NCBI RefSeq assembly: GCF_000826685.1
Contig: NZ_JROO01000020.1
Span: 36,571-100,570, forward strand
Length of the DNA: 64,000 nucleotides
Reading direction: 5' to 3'
From: Streptomonospora alba
Lineage (GTDB): Bacteria; Actinomycetota; Actinomycetes; Streptosporangiales; Streptosporangiaceae
The notes below the pieces were generated by a model. That model had not been told where the DNA came from. It searched no databases and saw only the letters and a list, made by a program, of their open reading frames with translations. Position 1 is the first letter of the stretch, and the number at the start of each line of letters is the position of its first letter. Of this stretch, positions 22,567 through 30,942 are shown in pieces. A program made the position numbers and the translations under genes.

Positions 22567-23499
22567 TCACCGGCCCTGATCGGCCAGGAAGCGCTCGGCG
22601 TCGAGCGCGGCGGCGCAGCCGGTGCCGGCGGCGGTCACCGCCTGACGGTAGTTGTGGTCGACGACGTCGCCGGACGCGAAGACGCCGGGGATGTTGGTTC
22701 GCGTGCTCGGGGCGTCCACCGCCAGATATCCCTCGGCGTCGAAGTCGAGTTGGCCCTCGAACAGCTCCACCCGCGGGTCGTGTCCGATGGCGATGAACAG
22801 GCCGCTGAGGTCGAGCTTGCTCTCCTCGCCGGTGACGGTGTTGCGCAGGCGCACGCCCGTGACCTTGGACTCGCCGACGACCTCGGTGACTTCACTGTTC
22901 CACAGGAAGTCGATCTTCTCGTTGGCGAAGGCGCGCTCCTGCATGATCTTGCTGGCGCGCAGCTCGCCGCGGCGGTGGATGATCGTCACCGAACGGGCGA
23001 AGCGGGTGAGGAAGGTGGCTTCCTCCATGGCGGTGTCGCCGCCGCCGACCACGGCGATGTCCTTGTCGCGGAAGAAGAAGCCGTCGCAGGTGGCGCACCA
23101 GGAGGTGCCCCGCCCGGAGAACTCCTCCTCGCCGGGGACGCCCAGCTTCCTGTAGCCCGAGCCGGTCGCGATGATCACCGTGCGGGCGTAGTGGACGTCC
23201 TTGCCGACCTTGACCACCTTGGGGTCGGCGCTCAGGTCGACCTCGGTGACGTCGTCGGCGACGAGTTCGGTGCCGAAGCGCTCGGCCTGCTTGCGCAGGT
23301 TGTCCATCAGGTCGGGCCCCATGATGGCGTCGGGGAACCCGGGGAAGTTCTCGACGTCGGTGGTGTTCATCAGGGCGCCGCCGGCCGTGATGGAACCTTC
23401 GAACACCAGGGGTTCGAGCTCGGCGCGCGCTGCGTAGACAGCCGCGGTATAGCCCGCGGGGCCCGATCCGATGATGATTACGTTGCGGACGTCGCTCAC
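22567..23499 (-). CDS. trxB: Thioredoxin reductase
   Basis: FAD-dependent enzyme that reduces thioredoxin with NADPH. It has 310 residues. The N-terminal FAD motif [17 protein letters not shown] is present, the redox-active pair is in [11 protein letters not shown], the NADPH-binding motif is [15 protein letters not shown], and the C-terminal FAD motif is [21 protein letters not shown] thiol-oxidative-stress promoter lies 70 bases upstream. The upstream neighbours on the same strand are an ECF sigma factor and its anti-sigma gene. Confidence 0.97.
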   Translation of the reverse strand: MSDVRNVIIIGSGPAGYTAAVYAARAELEPLVFEGSITAGGALMNTTDVENFPGFPDAIMGPDLMDNLRKQAERFGTELVADDVTEVDLSADPKVVKVGKDVHYARTVIIATGSGYRKLGVPGEEEFSGRGTSWCATCDGFFFRDKDIAVVGGGDTAMEEATFLTRFARSVTIIHRRGELRASKIMQERAFANEKIDFLWNSEVTEVVGESKVTGVRLRNTVTGEESKLDLSGLFIAIGHDPRVELFEGQLDFDAEGYLAVDAPSTRTNIPGVFASGDVVDHNYRQAVTAAGTGCAAALDAERFLADQGR

Positions 23500-23570
23500 G
23501 ATCGTCGCCCTCCGGTCGGCTCGGCGGGCAGGTCGCTGGCGGCTGCCCGCGGGGGAAAGTCGTCTGTCTC

Positions 23571-23597
23571 AACAGATGGTAGGTGCGTCTGATTCCC
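23571..23597 (-). promoter_or_regulatory. SigR/SigH-type promoter of trxB-trxA
   Basis: Read leftward, GGGAAT (23597–23592) and GTTGAG (starting 23573) are separated by exactly 18 bases. This equals the published actinobacterial SigR/SigH consensus GGAAT-N18-GTT, and trxBA is a classic target of that regulon. Transcription would begin about 60 bases before trxB. Confidence 0.85.
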
Positions 23598-23730
23598 TCC
23601 GGTGCGGGGGGACGTACCGACCCGGCGAACCGTGGGCGCGGACGTGCCGTCGAAGGGCGCACTCGGTTGGCGGCACACGTGGAACAGCGGCGGTCGCGGC
23701 GTTCTTCCCCGGCGTCCCCCGCACATGCGA

Positions 23731-23761
23731 CGGCCCTCGCCGAGGGACGCGGCGAGGGCCG
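23731..23761 (-). terminator. Hairpin between anti-sigma gene and trxB
   Basis: CGGCCCTCGCCG pairs perfectly with CGGCGAGGGCCG around seven bases. There is no clear T run on the minus-strand side, so it may be a weak terminator or pause. Together with the promoter it divides this ~300-base gap into an end and a new start. Confidence 0.5.
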
Positions 23762-23802
23762 AAGGAAGGTGCGTGCGCCCGTCTGCGGGGCGGGCCGACC
23801 GG

Positions 23803-24744
23803 CTAGGGAGCCGGAACGGTCGTCCGTGTGAGGACGTCGTCCTCGGGCGCGGAGTCCTCGGTGCCGCAGCCCGGTGCGAGGACGACCACGTCGTAGGAGT
23901 CCTGCGCCTCGTCGCCGGGCCGGGAGCCGTAGTACATCGCCCAGGCGGTGTCCGTCGACCCGCCGGAGGAGTACTCGGCGAGGTCGATCAGCAACGGTTG
24001 GTCACCGGAGTCGCCTGCGAGGCTCTGGACGCAGGAGGAGACGTCGGGAGGTATGTCCGAGGAACCTGCCCGGCCGTCCTGTGCCGAGCCGTCAGCGTCG
24101 CCCTGAGGGGCGCCCGAGCCGTCCGAGGCGGCGGGGTCGGTCCCGTCGAGCACTGAGGCGGCTTGCTCGTCGATCCCCGCGGCGGTGTAGACGGTCCCGC
24201 TCCGGACGACCAGCGGCTGGTAACTCAGCGCTGAGTCCTTGTGGGCCGAGGACTCGGCCGCCCCTCCGCCTGCGGGCCCGGACAGCTGCTCGCCGGCGGT
24301 CGGACCGACGGCCAGGTTGCGGACGACGGCGCTGCCGCCGCCCACGACCACGACCGCGGCCGCGGCGACGGCGAGGTAGTTGATCCACCGGTGGGAGGAG
24401 CCGAACCGGCGGCGCATGGGCACGACGTCGCCGGGAGGTTCAGAGCCGGCGACGCCGGGCGCTTCGGCCGCGGAGACACTGCCGCCGGAGTCTTCGGAGC
24501 CGCCGCTGCCGCTGCGGTTGCCGGCCTCGGCCCGCAGCACGTCGTCGAGGCGCGCGGCGATGGAGTCGGGGAGCGGGGGCGCGGACACCTCCGCCAAGAC
24601 CTGTGGGACGTCGGCCAGTTCGGATCGCTGTGCGGCACAGGTGGCGCAGTCGGCCACGTGCTGCTGGACGGCGTCCTCCTCGTGGTGCTCCAGCAGCCCT
24701 TCGGCCGACAAGGCGAGAGTCTCCGCGTCCACATGAGACGTCAC
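23803..24744 (-). CDS. Zinc-finger anti-sigma factor (membrane-anchored)
   Basis: Predicted partner of the ECF sigma factor encoded immediately upstream. It has 313 residues. The cytoplasmic N-terminus has the ZAS motif H-x3-C-x2-C (His29, Cys33, Cys36). One membrane helix follows near residues 120–142 (WINYLAVAAAAVVVVGGGSAVV). The exported part is Ser/Gly/Ala/Asp-rich with two Cys (CVQSL and GCGTE) that could form a disulfide. Its start overlaps the sigma stop as ATGA. The position matches mycobacterial rsmA between sigM and trxB, so a redox or envelope signal is plausible, by analogy only. Confidence 0.85.
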   Translation of the reverse strand: MTSHVDAETLALSAEGLLEHHEEDAVQQHVADCATCAAQRSELADVPQVLAEVSAPPLPDSIAARLDDVLRAEAGNRSGSGGSEDSGGSVSAAEAPGVAGSEPPGDVVPMRRRFGSSHRWINYLAVAAAAVVVVGGGSAVVRNLAVGPTAGEQLSGPAGGGAAESSAHKDSALSYQPLVVRSGTVYTAAGIDEQAASVLDGTDPAASDGSGAPQGDADGSAQDGRAGSSDIPPDVSSCVQSLAGDSGDQPLLIDLAEYSSGGSTDTAWAMYYGSRPGDEAQDSYDVVVLAPGCGTEDSAPEDDVLTRTTVPAP

Positions 24745-25373
24745 GATGCCCTGTCACCTCCTCTCGGAGATGTGACGTCTCGGGCGGGCCCAGGGTTCCT
24801 CAGGTGGGACAGATATGGCAGAAGTCTCGCGCGTCCCCGTGCACAGCGGCTTTTCACCGTTCCCGGAGCGACCTCGAGGATGTCGGCGGCCTCGTCGACG
24901 CGATAGCCCATCATGTCGACGAGCACCAGCGCCAGGCGCTGATCCTCGGGCAACCGGCCCAGCGCGGCGTGGACGTCCATCGCCGAGTCGCTGCTGCCGG
25001 TGGGATCGGGGGTGCTGACCTTGGTCCGCTCATTGGAGATGACATCGAGGGTGGCGTCGTCGGTGGGGACGGCGGGGCGGACCATCTTGCGGCGCATCCG
25101 GTCGTGGCAGGCGTTGATGACGATGCGGTGCAGCCAGGTGCTGACCTGGGCCTCGCCGCGGAACCGGTGCGCCCCGCGGAACGCCGAAAGGAAGGCGTCC
25201 TGCAGCGCGTCGGCGGCCTCCTCGGAGTCGCCGAGGACGCGGATCGCGACAGCCCACATCCGCTCGCGGTGGCGCCGGACCAGTTCTCCGAAGGCCCGGT
25301 CGTCGCCCTGAGCGTGCCTGGACAACAGCTCCTTGTCCGGGAGCTCCTGAACCGCGTCAATCACCGTAGTCAC
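24741..25373 (-). CDS. sigM: ECF RNA polymerase sigma factor (SigM-like)
   Basis: A 210-residue sigma-70 family factor. Region 2 is clear: ELVRRHRERMWAVAIRVLGD, then EEAADALQDAFLSAFRGAHR, then STWLHRIVINACHDRMRRK. Region 4 follows with LPEDQRLALVLVDMMGYRVD and EAADILEVAPGTVKSRCARG. A variable acidic linker separates them. The gene overlaps its neighbours at both ends by four bases (pseudokinase gene before, anti-sigma gene after). The order sigma–anti-sigma–trxB–trxA beside murJ is the mycobacterial sigM arrangement, which supports the name. Confidence 0.88.
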   Translation of the reverse strand: MTTVIDAVQELPDKELLSRHAQGDDRAFGELVRRHRERMWAVAIRVLGDSEEAADALQDAFLSAFRGAHRFRGEAQVSTWLHRIVINACHDRMRRKMVRPAVPTDDATLDVISNERTKVSTPDPTGSSDSAMDVHAALGRLPEDQRLALVLVDMMGYRVDEAADILEVAPGTVKSRCARGRARLLPYLSHLRNPGPARDVTSPRGGDRAS

Positions 25374-26911
25374 GTTTTCCCGCGCAGCTCGACCTCGTTG
25401 ACGATTCCTCGATACCTGGATCCGTCCTGGGGCAGACTAGTGAACCATACGACGACATAGCGTCCCTCGGCAGGCTTGGAGAGCTCGAAGTCGACCTCGC
25501 CCTGGACACCGCTCTTGGCGGCTGCGGGGGAGTCGCCGGCGCCGAGCGCGGCGGGATCCTCGGAGTCGCCTACGAGGATCTCCGTGTCGTGGGGGCCCTG
25601 GCCCAGGTTGAGCGAGACCTCGTGTACCTCGGTGCTCTGGCCCAGGTCGACGCGCAAGCCCACGCCCGACTTCAGGCCGCCGAGGTCGGCGGAGTTGTAT
25701 CCCTGCGTGTTCCACGCGGTGGTGGGCTGGCCGTCGATGGCCTTGCCGGCGATGTCGTTGTGCTCGTCGCCGTCGTCGCCCATCGGGTCGAATCCGTCGG
25801 CCCCCTGGGGCTCCAGCGTCGCCAACTCGGCTTGGTCGTCCTGGCCGCCCGCCGTGGTCTGGCCGCCGGGACCCTCGTCGCCGCCCGTGCCGTTCAGGTT
25901 GGTGCCTATGTTCCAGGCGACCACGACGACCCCGATGAACACGATCAGCGCCAGACTCCCGACCAGCACCCGCGTGATCCCGGCGGGCACGCCGGCCTTG
26001 GCGCGCCGCCGCTGGCGCGGAGGGGGCGCCTGCTGCTGCCGGGAGGCCGGTGCCGGCTGGGGTTGTGCCGGGAACTCGCCCGAGCGCCGCGACGTTCCGC
26101 GTACGGGTTCGGGCGCCATGGGCGCATTGGGCGGCGAGACGGGCAACGGGACCATGCGCGGGACGTCGGCCAGCGCGTCGGCGACCTCGCGGGCGCTGGA
26201 GAGCGCGCCCCCGTGGAGCGGGGCGAGGAACGCCGAGCGGCACACGAGGTCGTTGAGGTGCTGGGAGACGCCCGAGTTGAGCTGGACGGGTTGGCAGGGC
26301 GCGCCCGCCACGAGCGGCGCGGCCGGCAGCCCGTTGCGCGCCTCCGCGGGCCAGTAGGCGGTCAGCGCCGCGTACAGCAGTCGGCCCAGCCCTTGGGCGT
26401 CGGCCGCTGCGGGGTTCTCCGCGCCGACACCGCGCAGTGCGGCGTCGACGCCGATACCGGTGACCTTGACGGCGCCCCCGAGGCTCCAGATGAGTTTTCC
26501 CGGGGTCAGGTTGAGGTGGTACAGGCCGGCGGCGTGGGCGGTGGCCAGGGTCTCCGCCGCCTCGGCCACCAGTCCGGCGGCGCGTGCGGGTTCGAGGGGG
26601 CCCTGCCCGAGGAGGTCGGTAAGGGACTGCCCCGCCACCCACTCCTCGACGACGTAGGGGGTGGGACCGCTGTCGTCGGCGTCGAACACCTGGGTGACGC
26701 GGGAGTCGGCGATGCGGCTGGTGGCCCGCGCGGCCCGGACGACCTCGCTGGTTCGGGGGAAGTCTTCGGTGAAGGTCCACACGGCGACGAGCCGCGCCAG
26801 GGTCTCGTCGGTCGCCTTCCACAGGGTGGCCCCTGCGGTCTGGCTCACCGGGTTGTCGAGTCGGTAGCGGCCTGCGAGACGGGCGCCGGGCTCAATCATG
26901 AAGGTGCTCAT
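25370..26911 (-). CDS. Membrane-anchored pseudokinase with extracytoplasmic discoidin-like tail
   Basis: 513 residues. The N-terminal ~260 follow a Ser/Thr kinase fold, but catalytic landmarks are lost: the catalytic loop reads HLNLTPGKLIW where kinases have HRDxxPxN, and VTGIGVD replaces the DFG region. The usual Walker-like Gly loop and Lys are also not recognisable. A Pro/Gln/Arg-rich linker and one membrane helix (ITRVLVGSLALIVFIGVVVV) lead to an outside domain with STEVHEVSLNLGQGPHDTEI and GRYVVVWFTSLP, reminiscent of discoidin/carbohydrate-binding folds. In Mycobacterium tuberculosis the corresponding pseudokinase is fused to MurJ; here it is separate and adjacent. A scaffold role in peptidoglycan control is inferred from that. 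Confidence 0.82.
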   Translation of the reverse strand: MSTFMIEPGARLAGRYRLDNPVSQTAGATLWKATDETLARLVAVWTFTEDFPRTSEVVRAARATSRIADSRVTQVFDADDSGPTPYVVEEWVAGQSLTDLLGQGPLEPARAAGLVAEAAETLATAHAAGLYHLNLTPGKLIWSLGGAVKVTGIGVDAALRGVGAENPAAADAQGLGRLLYAALTAYWPAEARNGLPAAPLVAGAPCQPVQLNSGVSQHLNDLVCRSAFLAPLHGGALSSAREVADALADVPRMVPLPVSPPNAPMAPEPVRGTSRRSGEFPAQPQPAPASRQQQAPPPRQRRRAKAGVPAGITRVLVGSLALIVFIGVVVVAWNIGTNLNGTGGDEGPGGQTTAGGQDDQAELATLEPQGADGFDPMGDDGDEHNDIAGKAIDGQPTTAWNTQGYNSADLGGLKSGVGLRVDLGQSTEVHEVSLNLGQGPHDTEILVGDSEDPAALGAGDSPAAAKSGVQGEVDFELSKPAEGRYVVVWFTSLPQDGSRYRGIVNEVELRGKT

Positions 26912-27160
26912 GCCGGGAGTGACGGACGTGACGGCCGAAGGCGGGCGCTCCCGCGGGGAGCGACCTGCGGAGCGGGTCCGGCCGTGTCTGTGCCTGTCCC
27001 CAACCTCCCTTCGGGCAGCTCAAGAAACTCATGGGCGGCGGCATAGAACTGCCGTTCCATGCTAGGACGCCTCTGTGGTCCCTTCGGTGGCCAGGAGTGG
27101 GCGGATGAACGAGCATTTGGGTCCTTATGTCGATTACGCAGGGTCATGTCCGCCCGGTGA

Positions 27161-29029
27161 TCAGCGGCTGAGCAGGCGGCTGCGCACCATTTCCAAGAAC
27201 GTTGTGACTTCAGTCACACCGATGCGTTTGGCGACCAGGACGAACAGCAGCGCGCCCACCGCGCCGCCCGTCGCCATGCCCAGGAGGTTCGGCAGCAGAG
27301 TCCCCGGAAGCAGGCCGAAGCCCAGCGCCATGGCGATTGCGAACAGCGCGCTGGGAACACTGGCCGCGTAGAGCAGCAGCAGGGTGCGCAGGATCCGCCG
27401 GCCGTCCATTCCGTTGAGCCGGCGGCGCAGCCCTCGCCAGGCCAGGGCGGACCCGACCACGTAATAGGACCCGTAGGCGATCGGCAGGAGCACCACGATC
27501 AGCTGCGCGGGCGCGAGGAAGAGCAGCGCGACGGCGAGCGCGGCGTGCGCGGCCTCGGCGGGCAGCGCGAACAGCGACGGCGTCCTGGTGTCTCCCAGCG
27601 CGTAGTAGACCCGCATCTGCAGCTGGAACATCGTGAAGGGGATGAGCATCACGGCGAACACCATCAGGATCCGCCCGATCGAGCGGGCGTCCTCGACCGA
27701 GGTGTTGCCGTTGGCGTAGATCATCACGCAGAAGGGGATGGCGAAGACGATCATCGCCACCGACAGCGGAACGATCAGCACCGCCGACAGCCGCAGGCCG
27801 CGGGAGAAGTCCAAGCGCACCAGGTCCTTGCGCCCGTCGGCGACGTGGGCGCTCATCCGCGGCAGCAGCGCTGTGATCACCGAGACCGCGATGATCGCGT
27901 AGGGCAGCTGGAAGAGCATGGACGCGTACTGGTAGGCCGTGATGCCGGCCCCCGCCACCGACTCGCCCTCCTGGGCCGCGCGCACGCCGGCACGCGTGGC
28001 GACGTTGGTGGTGACCAGCAGGCCCGCCTGTGCGACACCCACGTAGACCAGCATCCAGGCGGCTGTGCGCACCGCTTCGCCCAACCCGGATCCGCGCAGG
28101 TCCAGTCGCGGCCGCCAGCGGAACCCCGCGGCGAACAGCGCCCACACCAGCACCAGTGCCTGCAGTACCTGGCCGCCGGCGGTGCCGACACCCAGCAGGG
28201 TCAGCTGGCCGTCGGTGACCGAGTCCGGTGTGGCCGGCCCGGTGATCACCAGGAACATCACGCCGACGCCGATGATGACCAGGTTGTTGAGCACGGGTGC
28301 CCACATGGGCGCCCCGAACCGGTTGCGGCTGTTCAGCATCGCGCTGGCGATGCCGCTGGCGCCGATGAAGAAGATCTGGGCCAGCAGGAAGCGCGCCAGC
28401 AGTGTGGCCGCATCGTGCTGAGGGCCGGTGAAGTCGCCGGCGTAGATGCGGATCAGCCACTCCGCCGCGGCGATGGCGGCCATCGTCATCACGGTCAGTA
28501 CCAGCAGGACCACCGTGAACAGCCGCTGCTCGGTGGCCGTGCCGCCGTCGGCGTCCTGCTTCTTGCGCTTGACCAGGAACGGCACGAACACACTCGCCAG
28601 CAGACCGCCGATGAGCAGGTCGTAGACGGCGAACGGCACCATGTTCGCCGTCTGGTAGGCGTCGCCGAGAAGCTGTGTGCCAAGCGCGGCGGCCAGGACG
28701 ATCGTGCGGATGAACCCGGTGATGCGCGAGACGACGGTGCCCGCGGCCATGATCGCGCTGGAGCGCAGCAGGTTGCCCGGTGCCGAGTGCGCGGCACCGC
28801 CGATCTCGTTGCCCTCTTCGCCGGGGCGGTCGGCGGTGCCCAGGTCGCCGTAGTCGGAGGGATCGTGGTCGGGGTGCAGGCCGGGCTCGGGCTCGGTGCC
28901 GGGCTCGGAGCGCTCCACCGCATCGAGGAACTCGTCGGGCATGGGCAGGCGCCGCCTGCGGGCCGCTTGTGCCGAGCCGTCCGAGCCGGTGCCGTCCTCG
29001 GGCTGGCCGTCGGCCACAGGTTGCGTCAT
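27161..29029 (-). CDS. murJ: MurJ/MviN lipid II flippase, copy 1
   Basis: Polytopic membrane protein of the MOP superfamily that moves lipid II across the membrane. It has 622 residues. A ~90-residue hydrophilic N-terminus rich in Asp, Glu and Pro precedes the core, which opens LLRSSAIMAAGTVVSRITGFIRTIVLAAALG, with the Arg residues expected in TM1. About fourteen helices follow. The motif MLNSRNRFGAPMWAPVLNNLVIIG is shared with copy 2. It lies between the pseudokinase gene and the second murJ, all on one strand. Confidence 0.92.
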   Translation of the reverse strand: MTQPVADGQPEDGTGSDGSAQAARRRRLPMPDEFLDAVERSEPGTEPEPGLHPDHDPSDYGDLGTADRPGEEGNEIGGAAHSAPGNLLRSSAIMAAGTVVSRITGFIRTIVLAAALGTQLLGDAYQTANMVPFAVYDLLIGGLLASVFVPFLVKRKKQDADGGTATEQRLFTVVLLVLTVMTMAAIAAAEWLIRIYAGDFTGPQHDAATLLARFLLAQIFFIGASGIASAMLNSRNRFGAPMWAPVLNNLVIIGVGVMFLVITGPATPDSVTDGQLTLLGVGTAGGQVLQALVLVWALFAAGFRWRPRLDLRGSGLGEAVRTAAWMLVYVGVAQAGLLVTTNVATRAGVRAAQEGESVAGAGITAYQYASMLFQLPYAIIAVSVITALLPRMSAHVADGRKDLVRLDFSRGLRLSAVLIVPLSVAMIVFAIPFCVMIYANGNTSVEDARSIGRILMVFAVMLIPFTMFQLQMRVYYALGDTRTPSLFALPAEAAHAALAVALLFLAPAQLIVVLLPIAYGSYYVVGSALAWRGLRRRLNGMDGRRILRTLLLLYAASVPSALFAIAMALGFGLLPGTLLPNLLGMATGGAVGALLFVLVAKRIGVTEVTTFLEMVRSRLLSR

Positions 29030-29113
29030 GTCGCTGGTGCTTCCTCGTGGGGTGGCGGGGAGCCGCGGGTGGGGGCGGAGCGGGCGGCCGCGGTGGTCAG
29101 GGGCCGCGCCGGA

Positions 29114-30880
29114 CTACCGCCGCAGGCGTGCGCGCACCAGGGCCACGGCGTCCGACAGCTCGGGTACGAGCGGCCGGGCGCAGAGGAAGAACAGCAGAGC
29201 GCCCGCCAGGCAGCCCACGACCGGTGCTCCGATGTTGGTCGCCGCACCTCCGCCAAGCCAGGTGGTGAACAGCCACAGCACACCGATGCCGACGACGACG
29301 CTGGGGATCGCGGCCGCGTGCAGGCGCAACAATGTTGCACCGATGCGCCGCCCGTCAAGCCCGCCGAGTCGGCGGCTGAGGACGAATCCCGCAATGGTCA
29401 GCCCGGAGACGAAGGAGAGCATGAACCCGGCTGCCACGCCCACCACGACGAGGTTGGGCGGCAGCACGAGGAAGGCGATGCAGGCCAGTACACCGTGCAC
29501 GGTGACGTTGGCGATGCTGATCAGCGCGGGCGTGCGGGTGTCGCTCATCGCGTAGAACACCCGCAGCATCAGCTGGAAGACGGTGAACGGCACCAGGCCC
29601 AGCGCCATGGCGGTCAGCACGGCGCCGATGTTGGCGGCGTCGCCGGCCGAGGTGTTGCCGCGCGCGAAGACGAGGGTGGCCACCGGCACCGAGTAGATCG
29701 CCAGGGCCAGACCAAGCGGAACCAGCACCAGCGCCGACATGCGCATGGTGCGGGAGAACCCGGCGCGCACCTCGCTCCAGTGCTGCTGCTCGGCATGGGC
29801 GCTCATCCGCGGCAGCAGCACGGTGATCAGCGAGACCGCGATGATCGCGTAGGGCAGCTGGAAGAGCGTGTAGGCGAAGTTGTAGGCGGTGAGTCCGGCG
29901 CCGACGTCGTAGCCGCCCTTCACGCTTTCGGCGCCGGCGCGGTTGACCACGTTGGCGGTGATCAGCAGGCCCAGCTGGGTCATCAGGGTGTAGACGAACA
30001 TCCATCCGGCGCTGCGCAGCGCCTCGCCCAGGCCCGAACCGCGCAGGTCCAGCCGTGGGCGCCAGCGGAACCCGGCGCGCCACACCGCGACGAGCAGCAC
30101 CGCCGCCTGGAGCGCCATGCCCGAGGAGGTGCCGGCGCCCAGCAGCACCAGCTCGCCCTGGGTGACGCTGTCGACGGTGCGCCCGGCACCGGCCACCCAC
30201 AGGAACATCAGACCGACGCCGATGATGACCAGGTTGTTGAGCACCGGCGCCCACACCGGCGCGCCGAACCGGTTGCGGCTGTTGAGCATGGCGCTGATCA
30301 GGCCGCTGAGGCCCACGAAGAAGATCTGGGCGAGCAGGAAGCGCGCCAGATAGACCGACACCTCCACCTGCCGGGGAGAGGAGTCGCCCAGGTAGAGGCC
30401 GACGATCGGCCCGGCGGCCAGGATCGCCAGCGCGGTCACCGCGAACAGCACGATCAGTGCACCGGTGAACAGCCGGTCCTCGGTCTTGACACCGCCGTCG
30501 GCCTCGCGCATGCGCCGCTTGACCAGCAGCGGCACCAGGACGCTGGCGATCAGCCCCCCGATGAGGAGGTCGTTGATGATGAAGGGGATGGTCTGGGCGG
30601 TCTGATAGGCGTCACCGAGCAGCCGGGTGCCCAGGGCGGCCGCGATGACCAGCGCCTTAACGAAACCGGTGACACGCGAGACCATCGTGCCGGCGGCCAT
30701 GACGGCGCTGGAGCGCATCATGCCGCCCGAACCGCTGTCCTCGGCCGGGCCGCCCGGCTCCTGCGCCGCGGCGGAATCGGCGGCTGCGGCCGCAGCGGGC
30801 TCGGCCCCCTCCGCGGCGCCGCCCTGACCGCGGCCGGAGGCGGCCGGGTCGTCGCTGCCGCTGGCGGTCTCGGTGGCCAC
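29114..30880 (-). CDS. MurJ/MviN lipid II flippase, copy 2
   Basis: 588 residues with the same architecture: a ~55-residue low-complexity N-terminus, then SSAVMAAGTMVSRVTGFVKA and about fourteen membrane helices. It shares long identical blocks with copy 1, such as LNSRNRFGAPVWAPVLNNLV and FQLPYAIIAVSLITVLLPRMS, so the pair arose by tandem duplication. TM1 carries a Lys (GFVKALV) where copy 1 has Arg. Which copy is the main flippase cannot be told from sequence. It is 62 bases from the upstream DUF6049 gene, suggesting one operon. Confidence 0.9.
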   Translation of the reverse strand: MATETASGSDDPAASGRGQGGAAEGAEPAAAAAADSAAAQEPGGPAEDSGSGGMMRSSAVMAAGTMVSRVTGFVKALVIAAALGTRLLGDAYQTAQTIPFIINDLLIGGLIASVLVPLLVKRRMREADGGVKTEDRLFTGALIVLFAVTALAILAAGPIVGLYLGDSSPRQVEVSVYLARFLLAQIFFVGLSGLISAMLNSRNRFGAPVWAPVLNNLVIIGVGLMFLWVAGAGRTVDSVTQGELVLLGAGTSSGMALQAAVLLVAVWRAGFRWRPRLDLRGSGLGEALRSAGWMFVYTLMTQLGLLITANVVNRAGAESVKGGYDVGAGLTAYNFAYTLFQLPYAIIAVSLITVLLPRMSAHAEQQHWSEVRAGFSRTMRMSALVLVPLGLALAIYSVPVATLVFARGNTSAGDAANIGAVLTAMALGLVPFTVFQLMLRVFYAMSDTRTPALISIANVTVHGVLACIAFLVLPPNLVVVGVAAGFMLSFVSGLTIAGFVLSRRLGGLDGRRIGATLLRLHAAAIPSVVVGIGVLWLFTTWLGGGAATNIGAPVVGCLAGALLFFLCARPLVPELSDAVALVRARLRR

Positions 30881-30942
30881 AGACGGCTCCCTTCGGATTA
30901 CGGGGCTTGCAAGGCTTGGCGGGTGGCGCGGGGCTCGCTCGG

